Assembly: GCA_019114715.1 (NCBI GenBank)
Contig: DXEZ01000245.1
Span: 1 to 23,773 of the forward strand
Length of the DNA: 23,773 nucleotides
Direction: 5' to 3'
From: Candidatus Sphingobacterium stercoripullorum
Lineage (GTDB): Bacteria; Bacteroidota; Bacteroidia; Sphingobacteriales; Sphingobacteriaceae
The notes below the pieces were generated by a model that saw only the letters and a list, made by a program, of their open reading frames with translations, did no database searches and was not told where the DNA came from. The first letter of the stretch is position 1, and every line of letters starts with the position of its first letter. Shown here one piece after another: positions 1 through 8,400 of this stretch. The position numbers and the translations under genes were made by a program.

Positions 1-16
1 CAAAAGATTATAATTT

Positions 17-811
17 ATGGAAGCGACGGATTTTAATTTATGGAACAGCTTCAGGCTACTCGACTTATTGGATGTCGTGCTTGTTGCTATCATTCTGTAT
101 TATATTTACAGTCTTATTAAAGGTACCATAGCCGTAAATATTCTTACTGGAGTGGTACTTTTTTATGGTATTTTCCTAGTGGTCCGTCAAATGGAAATGC
201 ACTTGCTTACCGAAATATTTGGTGGATTTATTTCAGTAGGGTCCATAGCGTTAATTGTCGTTTTCCAACAAGAAATCCGGCGGTTCCTATTGCATATTGG
301 AAGGAATATATCGTTACGACAGAAGAAGCTTTTTTGGAGGTTTATAGGACCAGAAAAGAAAACAGCAACGGATAACGATGAAATTGTAAAAGCAATAGTA
401 GATGCGTGTCGTAGTATGTCTCGGTCTAAAACAGGTGCTCTGATGGTGTTCTCCAAATATTTTGAGGAAGAATATTATCAGACAAGTGGAGAGTTGATAG
501 ATGCGGGTATTTCGAAGCGTCTATTAGAGTCTATTTTCTTTAAAAATAGCCCTTTACATGATGGAGCAGTTATAATCGTTGATAATAGAATCATGACAGC
601 AAGTAGTGTCTTGCCTTTATCCGATAGAGAAGACCTACCTCCGTATTTTGGATTGCGTCATAGGGCTGCAATCGGCGTGACAGAAATATCAGAGGCGGTT
701 GCGGTTATCGTCTCAGAAGAAACCGGTGAGATGTCTTTTGTAAAAGAAGGTAATATTAACCTGAATCTTTCGGCAGATGAGCTGCAATCACTTTTAGTAG
801 AAGAGTTATAA
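17..811 (+). CDS. cdaA: Diadenylate cyclase CdaA (c-di-AMP synthase), membrane-bound
   Basis: This protein condenses two ATP into cyclic di-AMP, a second messenger linked to turgor, potassium and cell-wall control. The 264-residue length is normal for the CdaA/DacA class. Residues about 17-34, 38-57 and 68-84 are hydrophobic and form the usual three N-terminal membrane helices. The DAC domain follows from about 115, with the DGA motif at 182-184 and the RHR motif at 214-216, both needed for ATP binding and catalysis. No key residue is missing. An in-frame TAA at 11-13 in another frame could be the end of a preceding gene. In Bacteroidota cdaA usually follows folP, but too little is left here to identify it. 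No c-di-AMP phosphodiesterase or YbbR-type partner lies in the window. Identification is firm; the upstream neighbour is inference. Confidence 0.96.
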   Translation: MEATDFNLWNSFRLLDLLDVVLVAIILYYIYSLIKGTIAVNILTGVVLFYGIFLVVRQMEMHLLTEIFGGFISVGSIALIVVFQQEIRRFLLHIGRNISLRQKKLFWRFIGPEKKTATDNDEIVKAIVDACRSMSRSKTGALMVFSKYFEEEYYQTSGELIDAGISKRLLESIFFKNSPLHDGAVIIVDNRIMTASSVLPLSDREDLPPYFGLRHRAAIGVTEISEAVAVIVSEETGEMSFVKEGNINLNLSADELQSLLVEEL

Positions 812-973
812 CGGTTCATTCCTCTGGACCTGCTGATCTTAATCATAAGGTTTGAGTCATTTTTAGATGTATTTTTCATAAATCGGACTGATAGCTGCTT
901 TTTATTCGCTGGATTTTTAATTTGTTAGTTTTTTATTCGTAATTTTCCTTTCTAAAACTAACTTATATTCATC

Positions 974-1882
974 ATGTGGTACGAAAATGATAAACCTTTA
1001 CACATTGTTCTAAATGATTTATTTAATCATTACCGAGAACACGTAAAAAATGTAGACGAAATTACCCAGGCTTTAATTCAAAAAGGAGTAATCGAAAAAG
1101 CAGAGGATATTGAAAATGATCACATTGCATTTCGAACCTTGGGAGTGCCTCATTTGGGAATTCAGTCCTTAGAGAGAATTTTTTTAGCCTACGGGTATCG
1201 GCGAATGGATTCTTTTTATTTCCCAATCAAAAAATTGAAAGCTTATTGGTATGCTCCTCCTGAGGAAACCTACCCTAGAATATTTGCATCGGAATTAATG
1301 GTGTCAGAACTGAGTGCTGAAGCTCAAAAAATAATCCATAAGTATACGGATCCTATTTCTAGTGATCCCGTAGATGCGCTGGACCTTACAGACGGTTACG
1401 CCGTCGCTAAATTTCTTCAAACACCTCTTTGGGAGGTCCCGACTTCTGAAGAATATAGTACTCTACTTAAAGAAAGTGAGTATGCGGCTTGGGTTATTTT
1501 TAACCGCTATTATCTGAATCATTACACTATTAGCATACACGCTTTATTGGACGGTTATAATACATTAGAGGAGTTCAATGACTTTTTAGAAGGGATTGGA
1601 GTGGAACTGAATGATTCTGGTGGTAAGATTAAAGTTAGTGAAGATGGATTGTTAAAGCAAAGCAGTACCGTGTCTGCATTATACCCTGCTGAGTTTGCCG
1701 ATGGGAAAACCTTGGAGATCGCAGGCAGTTATGTGGAGTTTGCAGAACGCAAAGTATTACCAAAGTTTAAAGATGTGCCCACCTGTGAGATCAAAAGAGA
1801 GCATCGCAGAGATGGTTTTGAAACGGGCAATGCTGATCGTATATTTGAGAGTACTTATACCAGTCAAATTTACAATAAGTAA
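974..1882 (+). CDS. DUF1338 family protein, HglS-like 2-oxoadipate dioxygenase/decarboxylase
   Basis: The family founder HglS of Pseudomonas putida is an Fe(II)-dependent enzyme that converts 2-oxoadipate to D-2-hydroxyglutarate with O2. This 302-residue protein belongs to the shorter form of the family. Visible signatures are the first metal histidine and substrate arginine in 'HIAFRTLG' (H50 and R54, the same H-x3-R spacing as in HglS), a second histidine in 'LNHYT' (H183; H189 lies close by), and a glutamate in 'GSYVEFAER' (E255) that fits the third metal ligand. The C-terminal 'GFETGNADRIFEST' block is also family-like. There is no signal peptide, so it is cytosolic. The stop codon TAA overlaps the next gene's ATG by one base, which suggests translational coupling. 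Family assignment is strong; the exact substrate is inferred from HglS and from the dehydrogenase next door. Confidence 0.88.
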   Translation: MWYENDKPLHIVLNDLFNHYREHVKNVDEITQALIQKGVIEKAEDIENDHIAFRTLGVPHLGIQSLERIFLAYGYRRMDSFYFPIKKLKAYWYAPPEETYPRIFASELMVSELSAEAQKIIHKYTDPISSDPVDALDLTDGYAVAKFLQTPLWEVPTSEEYSTLLKESEYAAWVIFNRYYLNHYTISIHALLDGYNTLEEFNDFLEGIGVELNDSGGKIKVSEDGLLKQSSTVSALYPAEFADGKTLEIAGSYVEFAERKVLPKFKDVPTCEIKREHRRDGFETGNADRIFESTYTSQIYNK

Positions 1883-4812
1883 TGCAGTTATCTTCAGATC
1901 TCAAACGCCTCAGTGGACAGTTATCTGGTGAACTTTATTGGTCCAAAACCATGCGGCTCATTTATGCTACAGATGCATCTGCATATAGGGAGTTGCCCCT
2001 AGCTGTGGCCTACCCTAAAGATGTAAGTGACCTTAAACTGCTTTTGGATTTTGGGGTGAGGCATCATGTGGGAATTATACCTCGTGCTGCAGGTACCTCT
2101 CTAGCGGGTCAGGTGGTTGGTAACGGCATTGTTGTAGATATCTCTAAGCATATAAATAAAATTCTAGAACTAAATTTAGAGGAGGGCTGGGTGAAAGTAG
2201 AACCTGGCGTGGTGCGCGATGAGCTGAACTTGTATCTGCAGCCTTTTGGCTATTTTTTTGCACCTGAGACCTCGACCAGTAACCGCGCTACCCTAGGTGG
2301 GATGGTGGGGAACAATTCATGTGGTGCAAACTCTTTGCGCTACGGCAGCACCCGAGAGCATGTGTTGTCGTTGAAGGTTGTTTTAAGTGACGGTTCATTA
2401 ATTGAATTGGAGGATCTATCCGAAAAAGAGTTTTTGCATAAATGCACTTTAAGCGGGAAGGAGGGTGCGCTTTATCGACAAATCCTTTCGTTTTTCGACG
2501 ATGAAAAAAAGGTGGACAGGCTCCTGGAAGAATTTCCAAAGCCTAGCATTACAAGACGAAATACCGGTTACGCTTTAGATATTTTAGCTCAAAGTCAGGT
2601 TTTTTCTGATAGTGGACAAGCTTTTAATTTTAGTAAACTATTATGCGGTTCAGAAGGGACCTTAGCGTTAATTACAGAGATAAAAGTTAAGTTAACACCC
2701 ATTTCAAAACAAGTTAAAGGAGTTGTTTGTGCGCACTTCGAAGAGCTCCCGCAGGCTTTCTATGCCAATCTTATTGCCTTAAGGTTTTCCCCAAATGTTT
2801 GCGAGTTGATGGACCATTATATCCTGGATTGCACAAAGGGAAATATTGAGCAATCGGAAAATCGCTTTTTTATAAAGGGGGCACCCCAAGCTATTTTAAT
2901 CATTGAGTTGGAAGCGCCAGATCTAGAGGCTCTGAAAGATAAGGCTAAGCTCTTGGAGGAGACTATGCTAAGCGAAGGATACGGTTATTATTTCCCTCTC
3001 CTTTTAGGGGAGGATATAAAAAAGATTTGGAGCTTACGGAAGGCAGGCCTTGGGATACTCAGCAATATTCCCAGCAAAGAAAAGGCAGTTTCAGTCATAG
3101 AGGACACAGCAGTCGATGTAAATGATTTGCCGAATTACCTGCGGGAGTTTAGTGAAGTGTTGAAAAAGCGCGGGCTATATGCGGTGCATTATGCGCATAT
3201 AGCTACTGGGGAGCTGCATTTACGACCATTATTAAACCTCAAATCAGAGAAGGGGAAAAAGCTGTTTCGCGAGCTTGCGGAAGAAGTTGCAACACTTGTG
3301 AAAAAATACGATGGTTCTTTAAGTGGGGAGCACGGAGATGGGAGGCTTCGCGGGGAGTTTATTGAGCAAATGGTGGGGGTTGATAATTACGAGCTCATGA
3401 AACAGCTCAAAAACAATTGGGATCCCTATAACGTTTTTAATCCCCATAAAATAATTGATACCCCTCCTATGGATATTTTTCTGCGCGATGAGAGCGTCAA
3501 AGAGGCAAAAGGGGTGCAAACCGTCTTTCGTTATGGAAAACAAGGCTTTTTAGGGCATATAGAAAGGTGTAACGGATCGGGAGACTGTAGGAAGTCGCAT
3601 GAGATAGGAGGGGTTATGTGCCCTTCTTTTATGGCCACGCGCAACGAAAAAGACACCACTCGTGCTAGAGCCAATGTACTAAGAGAAATGTTTGCTTCCA
3701 ATTCCAATAAAAACCCCTTTGATTTCGAAGATGCTAAAGAAGTGTTAGACTTATGTTTGAGTTGTAAAGGATGTAAGTCAGAATGTCCCTCCAGTGTAGA
3801 TATGGCCAAATTAAAAGCGGAGTTTTTAAACGGCTACTACCGTGTACACGGTGTGCCATTGCGCTCTAAGCTGATTGCAAATATTGATAAAGTATGGCGA
3901 TATGCTAGTGTGGTGCCTAGCTTGTATAATTTCTTTAGTAAGCGGCAGTGGTCCAGCGCGCTTATCAGCAGGTTTATTGGGTTTTCAAAGAATAGACCCT
4001 TGCCGATGATTGATAAAATCCCATTAAGGAAATGGTATCGCCGGCAATACAACCTAAATAAAAGCAATGAAACTAGTCGGAGGGTTTATCTATTTGTCGA
4101 TGAGTTTATCAACTACCGGGAGACCCATATCGGAAAAACAGTGATTAAGTTACTCACAAAACTAGGGTACGGTGTTGGGGTGGTTTCACACGCCTCAAGT
4201 GGAAGAGCACAAATTTCCAAAGGGCTTTTGCAGCAAGCAAAGCTCTTAGCGGATGAAAATGTACGGATCTTTAGTCAGGTGGTGTCTCAGGAGAGCCCGT
4301 TGGTTGGAATTGAACCCTCTTCAATTTTAAGCTTTGTAGATGAGTACCCCGAGTTAGTAAGCGAAGATCTAGCTCCTCAGGCGAGCGCATTAAGTAAGCA
4401 TGTGTATTTAGTCGAAGACTTTTTGCTTGAAGAGCTTAAAAATAACCGCTTGCCTTTACCAGCATTCAAAGATGCAAGCGTAAAAATAGCGCTGCATACA
4501 CACTGCCAGCAGAAGGCCCTTCGCTTGCACGATGTTAGTAAAGACCTATTGCAATTAAACCCCAATGCGCAGGTTGATGTGATAAACTCAGGCTGTTGTG
4601 GGATGGCAGGTTCTTTTGGATTTGAGAAAGAGCACTATGATTTGTCCATGAAAATTGGAGAATTGGTTCTTTTTCCATTTTTACGAAGCAAAGGGGAAGA
4701 CTATCAGTTTATTGCAGCTACCGGCACTAGCTGCAGGGATCAGATAGCACACGGCGTTCACATGAAGGCTTTACACCCCCTTGAAGTTTTTTATAACATG
4801 TTAGAGACGTAA
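1882..4812 (+). CDS. YdiJ-type FAD-linked and 4Fe-4S 2-hydroxyacid dehydrogenase (probable D-2-hydroxyglutarate dehydrogenase)
   Basis: This 976-residue fusion matches the layout of E. coli YdiJ, a D-2-hydroxyglutarate dehydrogenase. The PCMH-type FAD domain covers about 35-270, with 'GTSLAG' at 71-76 and 'NNSCGANSLRYGSTREH' at 144-160. The FAD-oxidase C-terminal domain follows, with 'SGEHGDGR' at 481-488. A ferredoxin-like part has cysteines at 563, 569 and 580 and a typical C-x2-C-x2-C-x3-C cluster motif at 625-635. A CCG (heterodisulfide-reductase-like) domain closes the protein, with C875 and the C905-C906 pair. It probably passes electrons from a D-2-hydroxyacid to the quinone pool or another acceptor. 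Its ATG overlaps the stop of the DUF1338 gene, whose expected product is D-2-hydroxyglutarate, and this supports the substrate. D-lactate or another 2-hydroxyacid cannot be excluded by sequence. A strong terminator lies about 125 bases downstream. Confidence 0.88.
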   Translation: MQLSSDLKRLSGQLSGELYWSKTMRLIYATDASAYRELPLAVAYPKDVSDLKLLLDFGVRHHVGIIPRAAGTSLAGQVVGNGIVVDISKHINKILELNLEEGWVKVEPGVVRDELNLYLQPFGYFFAPETSTSNRATLGGMVGNNSCGANSLRYGSTREHVLSLKVVLSDGSLIELEDLSEKEFLHKCTLSGKEGALYRQILSFFDDEKKVDRLLEEFPKPSITRRNTGYALDILAQSQVFSDSGQAFNFSKLLCGSEGTLALITEIKVKLTPISKQVKGVVCAHFEELPQAFYANLIALRFSPNVCELMDHYILDCTKGNIEQSENRFFIKGAPQAILIIELEAPDLEALKDKAKLLEETMLSEGYGYYFPLLLGEDIKKIWSLRKAGLGILSNIPSKEKAVSVIEDTAVDVNDLPNYLREFSEVLKKRGLYAVHYAHIATGELHLRPLLNLKSEKGKKLFRELAEEVATLVKKYDGSLSGEHGDGRLRGEFIEQMVGVDNYELMKQLKNNWDPYNVFNPHKIIDTPPMDIFLRDESVKEAKGVQTVFRYGKQGFLGHIERCNGSGDCRKSHEIGGVMCPSFMATRNEKDTTRARANVLREMFASNSNKNPFDFEDAKEVLDLCLSCKGCKSECPSSVDMAKLKAEFLNGYYRVHGVPLRSKLIANIDKVWRYASVVPSLYNFFSKRQWSSALISRFIGFSKNRPLPMIDKIPLRKWYRRQYNLNKSNETSRRVYLFVDEFINYRETHIGKTVIKLLTKLGYGVGVVSHASSGRAQISKGLLQQAKLLADENVRIFSQVVSQESPLVGIEPSSILSFVDEYPELVSEDLAPQASALSKHVYLVEDFLLEELKNNRLPLPAFKDASVKIALHTHCQQKALRLHDVSKDLLQLNPNAQVDVINSGCCGMAGSFGFEKEHYDLSMKIGELVLFPFLRSKGEDYQFIAATGTSCRDQIAHGVHMKALHPLEVFYNMLET

Positions 4813-4935
4813 TTAAATTCAATAAGTCCTTTAATGGCTTTGGTTTGCCTCAATTGATGGCTATCTGAACTTCTATTGGTGTTTTAGTTTCTGTCGCTGG
4901 CAACAGCGAGCTATAAACCTAAATAGTTGCAGCTT

Positions 4936-4985
4936 ATAAAAATTAAGCCTCACTATCCTTTGGGACGGTGAGACTTAATTTTTAT
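4936..4985. terminator. Bidirectional intrinsic terminator between converging genes
   Basis: An 18-bp stem (4936-4953 with 4968-4985) has a single C-A mismatch (4948/4973) and a loop that can close further through 4956-4958 with 4963-4965. The outer stem is A-rich on the left and T-rich on the right, so it gives a U-tract on either strand. It lies between the end of the FAD/Fe-S dehydrogenase gene (plus) and the end of gltX (minus) and probably stops transcription of both. Confidence 0.85.
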
Positions 4986-5030
4986 GAAGGAAATTATTTT
5001 TTCAGGATCTACCTGATGTTTCTTATTGTG

Positions 5031-6563
5031 CTATTTAGATATCTCGTTGATAAAGTAGTCTAACCTTTTAACGACCTCTTGCTTACCTAACTGCTCTGCA
5101 ATAACAAATACATCCGGGCCAAATTTCCCGCCTACTAAAGCGATACGGAAAGGAAGCATGAGTTCTCCAATTTTCATTCCGCTTTCTTTTATTTTACTTT
5201 TATAAAATGCGCTTATTACTTCTTGGTTCCAGTCGTTTTGAAAGTTCTGAAACTCTTGTGAAATTTCTTTAAAGAAAAGAGATTTTTCTTCGTTCCATTT
5301 TTTATGAACGGAATCAATATCTAGAGCTAATGGTTGCTTGAAAAAGAAGTTTCCTTGGTCCCAAAAGTCGGTCAATAGATTCATTCTATCTTTGATCAAA
5401 TGGAAAATAACTTGGATTTTATCCTCTTTTATTTGCTTATTGTCAATGCCATTAGCGATTAGTACGTTGCGAAGTTCCGTAGTTAACTTATCCTCTGGGT
5501 AGGTTTGTAGCCACTGGTGGTTAAACCAGCAAGCTTTAGTGTAATCGAAGCGTGCACCTCCTTTCGCTATTCGGTCCAAAGAGAAGCTTTCGATGAGCTC
5601 TTGAATAGTAAATATCTCTTGCTCGGAGCCGTCATTCCAACCCAATAAAGCGAGTAGGTTGACAAAAGCTTCTGGTAAAAAGCCCGTTTCTTTATATCCT
5701 TGAGTCAGTTCGTTAGTTTGTGGATCTGTCCAGTTCATGGCATATACTGGGAAGCCTAGGCGAATTCCATCCCTTTTGCTCAGTTTTCCTTTGCCATCTG
5801 GCTTTAAAATTAACGGTAAGTGTGCCCATGAAGGTTGTTCGTTTTCCCAGCCTAGGTATTTCCAAAGTAAAATATGTATAGGCGCTGAAGGTAACCACTC
5901 TTCGCCTCTGAAGACATGGGATATTTCCATGGCTTTATCGTCGACTACTACCGCTAAGTGGTAGGTCGGCATACCATCGGCCTTTAATAATACTTTATCG
6001 TCTAATAAATTAGTTTCAAAGCTTACGGTTCCTCTGATTAAGTCTTCAAATGTTACGATTTGATTTTTAGGAACTTTTATACGGATGGTGTGTGGTGCCC
6101 CCGCATTCAATAAGTCGCTTACCTCCTCCTGCGATAAGCTCAAGGAGTTTTTAAGCGTTAAACGATTCTCATGACTGTACTTGAAGTTTGGCTCTTTTTC
6201 CCTGACTTTAGCGAGCTCTTCTGGGGTATCGAAAGCATAATAAGCGTGACCGTCTTTAATAAGTTGCTCTGCGAACTGTCTATAGTTGCTTTTACGTTCA
6301 CTTTGGCGATAGGGGCCAAACGGGCCTCCTTCATTTGGGCTTTCATCAGGGAGAATGCCACACCAATTTAAACAATCAACGATATACTGTTCCGCACCTG
6401 GAACAAATCTACTTTGGTCCGTGTCCTCTATACGAAGGATGAACGAGCCATTATGTTTTTTAGCAAACAAGTAATTGAATAGGGCAGTACGGACACCACC
6501 CAAATGCAAGCCTCCCGTGGGACTTGGAGCAAAACGTACTCTTACCTTTTTGGATGAATTCAT
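5031..6563 (-). CDS. gltX: Glutamyl-tRNA synthetase
   Basis: It charges tRNA-Glu with glutamate in the cytosol for translation. The 510-residue length is normal for the bacterial class I enzyme. The N-terminal catalytic domain begins with 'RFAPSPTGGLHLGGVRTALF'; the HIGH-type signature is H20-L-G-G23. The KMSKS-type loop is K260-L-S-K-R264 followed by DG. A 'RIEDTD' segment, which belongs to the glutamate and tRNA binding region, is at about 45. The anticodon-binding helical domain covers the C-terminal third. Whether the enzyme also charges tRNA-Gln cannot be told from the window. The start at 6563 places the first residues directly before the conserved core, as in other bacteria. The gene is transcribed away from the kinase gene at 6645 and ends at the shared terminator. 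Confidence 0.97.
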   Translation of the reverse strand: MNSSKKVRVRFAPSPTGGLHLGGVRTALFNYLFAKKHNGSFILRIEDTDQSRFVPGAEQYIVDCLNWCGILPDESPNEGGPFGPYRQSERKSNYRQFAEQLIKDGHAYYAFDTPEELAKVREKEPNFKYSHENRLTLKNSLSLSQEEVSDLLNAGAPHTIRIKVPKNQIVTFEDLIRGTVSFETNLLDDKVLLKADGMPTYHLAVVVDDKAMEISHVFRGEEWLPSAPIHILLWKYLGWENEQPSWAHLPLILKPDGKGKLSKRDGIRLGFPVYAMNWTDPQTNELTQGYKETGFLPEAFVNLLALLGWNDGSEQEIFTIQELIESFSLDRIAKGGARFDYTKACWFNHQWLQTYPEDKLTTELRNVLIANGIDNKQIKEDKIQVIFHLIKDRMNLLTDFWDQGNFFFKQPLALDIDSVHKKWNEEKSLFFKEISQEFQNFQNDWNQEVISAFYKSKIKESGMKIGELMLPFRIALVGGKFGPDVFVIAEQLGKQEVVKRLDYFINEISK

Positions 6564-6595
6564 AGTACAAAACTAAGTAATTCTTACAACTTAAG

Positions 6596-6626
6596 TTGGA
6601 CACTATCCATGAATTTGTTTAATTTG
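6596..6626 (+). promoter_or_regulatory. Candidate Bacteroidota-type promoter for the histidine kinase operon
   Basis: A TTG at 6596-6598 and the octamer ttaatttg at 6619-6626 are separated by 20 bases. This fits the -33/-7 layout of Bacteroidota promoters (TTG and TAnnTTTG), with one mismatch in the -7 element. Transcription would start near 6633, about 12 bases before the ATG at 6645. This is pattern-based only. Confidence 0.35.
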
Positions 6627-6644
6627 TGTAGCTTACTACTTTAA

Positions 6645-7889
6645 ATGAAATCAATTAACACATTTCAGTATCATAAACAGCGGTGGAAAATATTTTTATT
6701 TCTCTTTGCCGCATTTATAACCTTGGCATCTCTGTTTTTCACTAGTTTTTTGGTAAAAAAGTTGGCGCAAAGTGAGCGGTCAAAAGCGGAGGTCTGGGCT
6801 ATGACAACTAGGAGCATTATTACAATGCCTGATGTGGACGATGACTTTATAAGTTTTATTTACGAGGTGCGCGATAGCTTGAGCTTGCCCGCAATTATTG
6901 TGGATGAGAAGGATGAAGTGATATTTTGGCGAGGCTTGGATGAAAGGAAGACCAATATACCGTTACAGAACCTATCCGATCAGGAAAAAGAAACTTTAGA
7001 GTATGATCCCGGTTACTTTGACCATCAGCTGTCCAAAATGAAAAGTCGGCACGAGCCTATTTTAATCCCCTTAGAAAGTGGCGGTGGATGGAGAGTTTAC
7101 TATAAAGAGTCTCAGGCTCTTAGCTTATTGCGGGTGTTCCCCTATGTGCAACTTTCTTTAATTGCACTATTCCTTGCCGTAGCTTATTCTGTATTTAGTG
7201 CGGTTAAAAAGTCCGAGGAAAATTTAGTCTGGGTTGGAATGGCAAAAGAGGCAGCTCACCAATTGGGCACACCTTTGTCTTCATTAATGGGCTGGCTGGA
7301 ATTAATACGTATGAAATTCGATGCGCCAGAGGATGAAACATTAAATGAAATGGAACGGGATATTAAGCGGTTAGAAATTGTTGCCGATAGATTTTCAAAA
7401 ATAGGTTCTTCACCTCACCTTTCTTCCCATCAAGTATACCCAGTGGTAGAGGAATTTGTGCAGTATTTTCGGATTAGGACGAGTGATAAAATAACAATAG
7501 AACTGAAAGGCGACAAGCATGTAGAGGCCATGTTGAACGTTCAGTTGTTTGATTGGATTATAGAAAACCTACTTAAGAATGCTGTGAATGCGATAGCCAA
7601 TGAGGGAGAAATAGTGGTTAATATCATGGAAAATATTGCAAAAGAGGAAATTATTATAGACATTAGTGATACAGGAAAAGGCATTCCTAAATCTAATTAC
7701 GAGCGAATTTTTGAACCTGGATTTACTACAAGAAAGAGGGGCTGGGGATTAGGGCTTAGCCTAACAAAGAGGATGATTGATTACCATAAGGGACAAATTC
7801 TAGTGAAAGAATCTGAGGTTGGAATTGGAACTACAATTAGAATTATATTAAAAAGCAATTTGAAATATGAACCTACTAAAATCGGATGA
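6645..7889 (+). CDS. Membrane-bound sensor histidine kinase (orphan)
   Basis: It probably senses an extracytoplasmic or membrane signal, autophosphorylates on histidine and passes the phosphate to a response regulator encoded elsewhere. Of 414 residues, 17-38 form a first membrane helix and 166-187 a second, framing a sensor part of about 125 residues with no domain I recognise. The dimerisation helix has the H-box 'AAHQLGTPLSS' with the phospho-acceptor H205, a form common in Bacteroidota. The ATPase domain shows the N-box 'ENLLKNAVNAI' (307-317), the G1 box 'DTGKGIP' (342-348) and the G2 box 'GWGLGLSLTKR' (366-376). No response regulator is nearby. The last 23 bases overlap the start of the DinB-like gene, so the three genes to 8821 are probably one transcript. 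Catalytic competence looks intact; the signal is unknown. Confidence 0.93.
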   Translation: MKSINTFQYHKQRWKIFLFLFAAFITLASLFFTSFLVKKLAQSERSKAEVWAMTTRSIITMPDVDDDFISFIYEVRDSLSLPAIIVDEKDEVIFWRGLDERKTNIPLQNLSDQEKETLEYDPGYFDHQLSKMKSRHEPILIPLESGGGWRVYYKESQALSLLRVFPYVQLSLIALFLAVAYSVFSAVKKSEENLVWVGMAKEAAHQLGTPLSSLMGWLELIRMKFDAPEDETLNEMERDIKRLEIVADRFSKIGSSPHLSSHQVYPVVEEFVQYFRIRTSDKITIELKGDKHVEAMLNVQLFDWIIENLLKNAVNAIANEGEIVVNIMENIAKEEIIIDISDTGKGIPKSNYERIFEPGFTTRKRGWGLGLSLTKRMIDYHKGQILVKESEVGIGTTIRIILKSNLKYEPTKIG

Positions 7890-8400
7890 ATACCCTGCAA
7901 TTTATGCGCCGTACGTAGAAACTGTACTCGGAGATGTTCTAGAAGAGTTGAAGCTACAAGAAGAGCGTTTTGTTGAGTTTATAGAACAAATACCGTCCGA
8001 ATTAGAAAATTACAGCTATAGCCCAGAGAAATGGAATGTTAAACAGGTCCTTTGTCATGTGGTAGATACGGAGCGCGTAATGGCTTATAGAGCTTTGCGA
8101 TTCGCTCGTAATGATATGACCTCACTAGCGGAGTTTAATCCTGATTTATTTGTAGAAAATGGCAATCATGAAAAGCGAAGTTTAAGTAGTATTGCTGAGG
8201 AGTTTTCATACTTAAGAAAGTCTAATTTTATATTCTTCTCTCAACTTAGCGAGAAGGAGTTAGAAAGAAAAGGTATGGCATCGGGGAGGTTGATAAGTGT
8301 TCGCGCATTGCTTTATGTGATCGCGGGACATCTAAATCACCATCGAAATATATTAAATGAGCGTTATTTTAAGTCTTATGAAAAAAATGATTTGGCATAA
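7867..8400 (+). CDS. DinB/YfiT superfamily metal-dependent protein (not polymerase IV)
   Basis: This is a 177-residue four-helix-bundle protein of the DinB_2/YfiT type. The family usually holds a divalent metal on three histidines; here these are H64 in 'LCHVVDTER' and H155 and H159 in 'AGHLNHH'. Characterised relatives include bacillithiol and mycothiol S-transferases and metal-dependent hydrolases, so a thiol transferase role is possible but not shown. 'SPEKWNVKQVLCHVVDTE' near residue 52 is a typical family opening. The ATG lies inside the 3' end of the kinase gene (23-base overlap), and the 3' end overlaps the next gene by 14 bases. Despite the name it is unrelated to DNA polymerase IV, which is encoded at 20127. 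The family call is firm; the substrate is unknown. Confidence 0.88.
   Translation: MNLLKSDEYPAIYAPYVETVLGDVLEELKLQEERFVEFIEQIPSELENYSYSPEKWNVKQVLCHVVDTERVMAYRALRFARNDMTSLAEFNPDLFVENGNHEKRSLSSIAEEFSYLRKSNFIFFSQLSEKELERKGMASGRLISVRALLYVIAGHLNHHRNILNERYFKSYEKNDLA

Noticed and set aside
1..13. Possible last codons (K-R-L-stop) of an upstream gene such as folP
   Set aside because: Only three codons would be visible, which is far too little to support a gene.
6568..6575. Minus-strand TAGTTTTG octamer as a gltX promoter
   Set aside because: It matches TAnnTTTG, but there is no TTG at the right distance, and transcription would begin at the start codon, leaving no leader.
7867..8400. Reading the DinB-family gene as DNA polymerase IV
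   Set aside because: The name is shared, but the protein is a small four-helix metal protein with a three-histidine site and no polymerase motifs.
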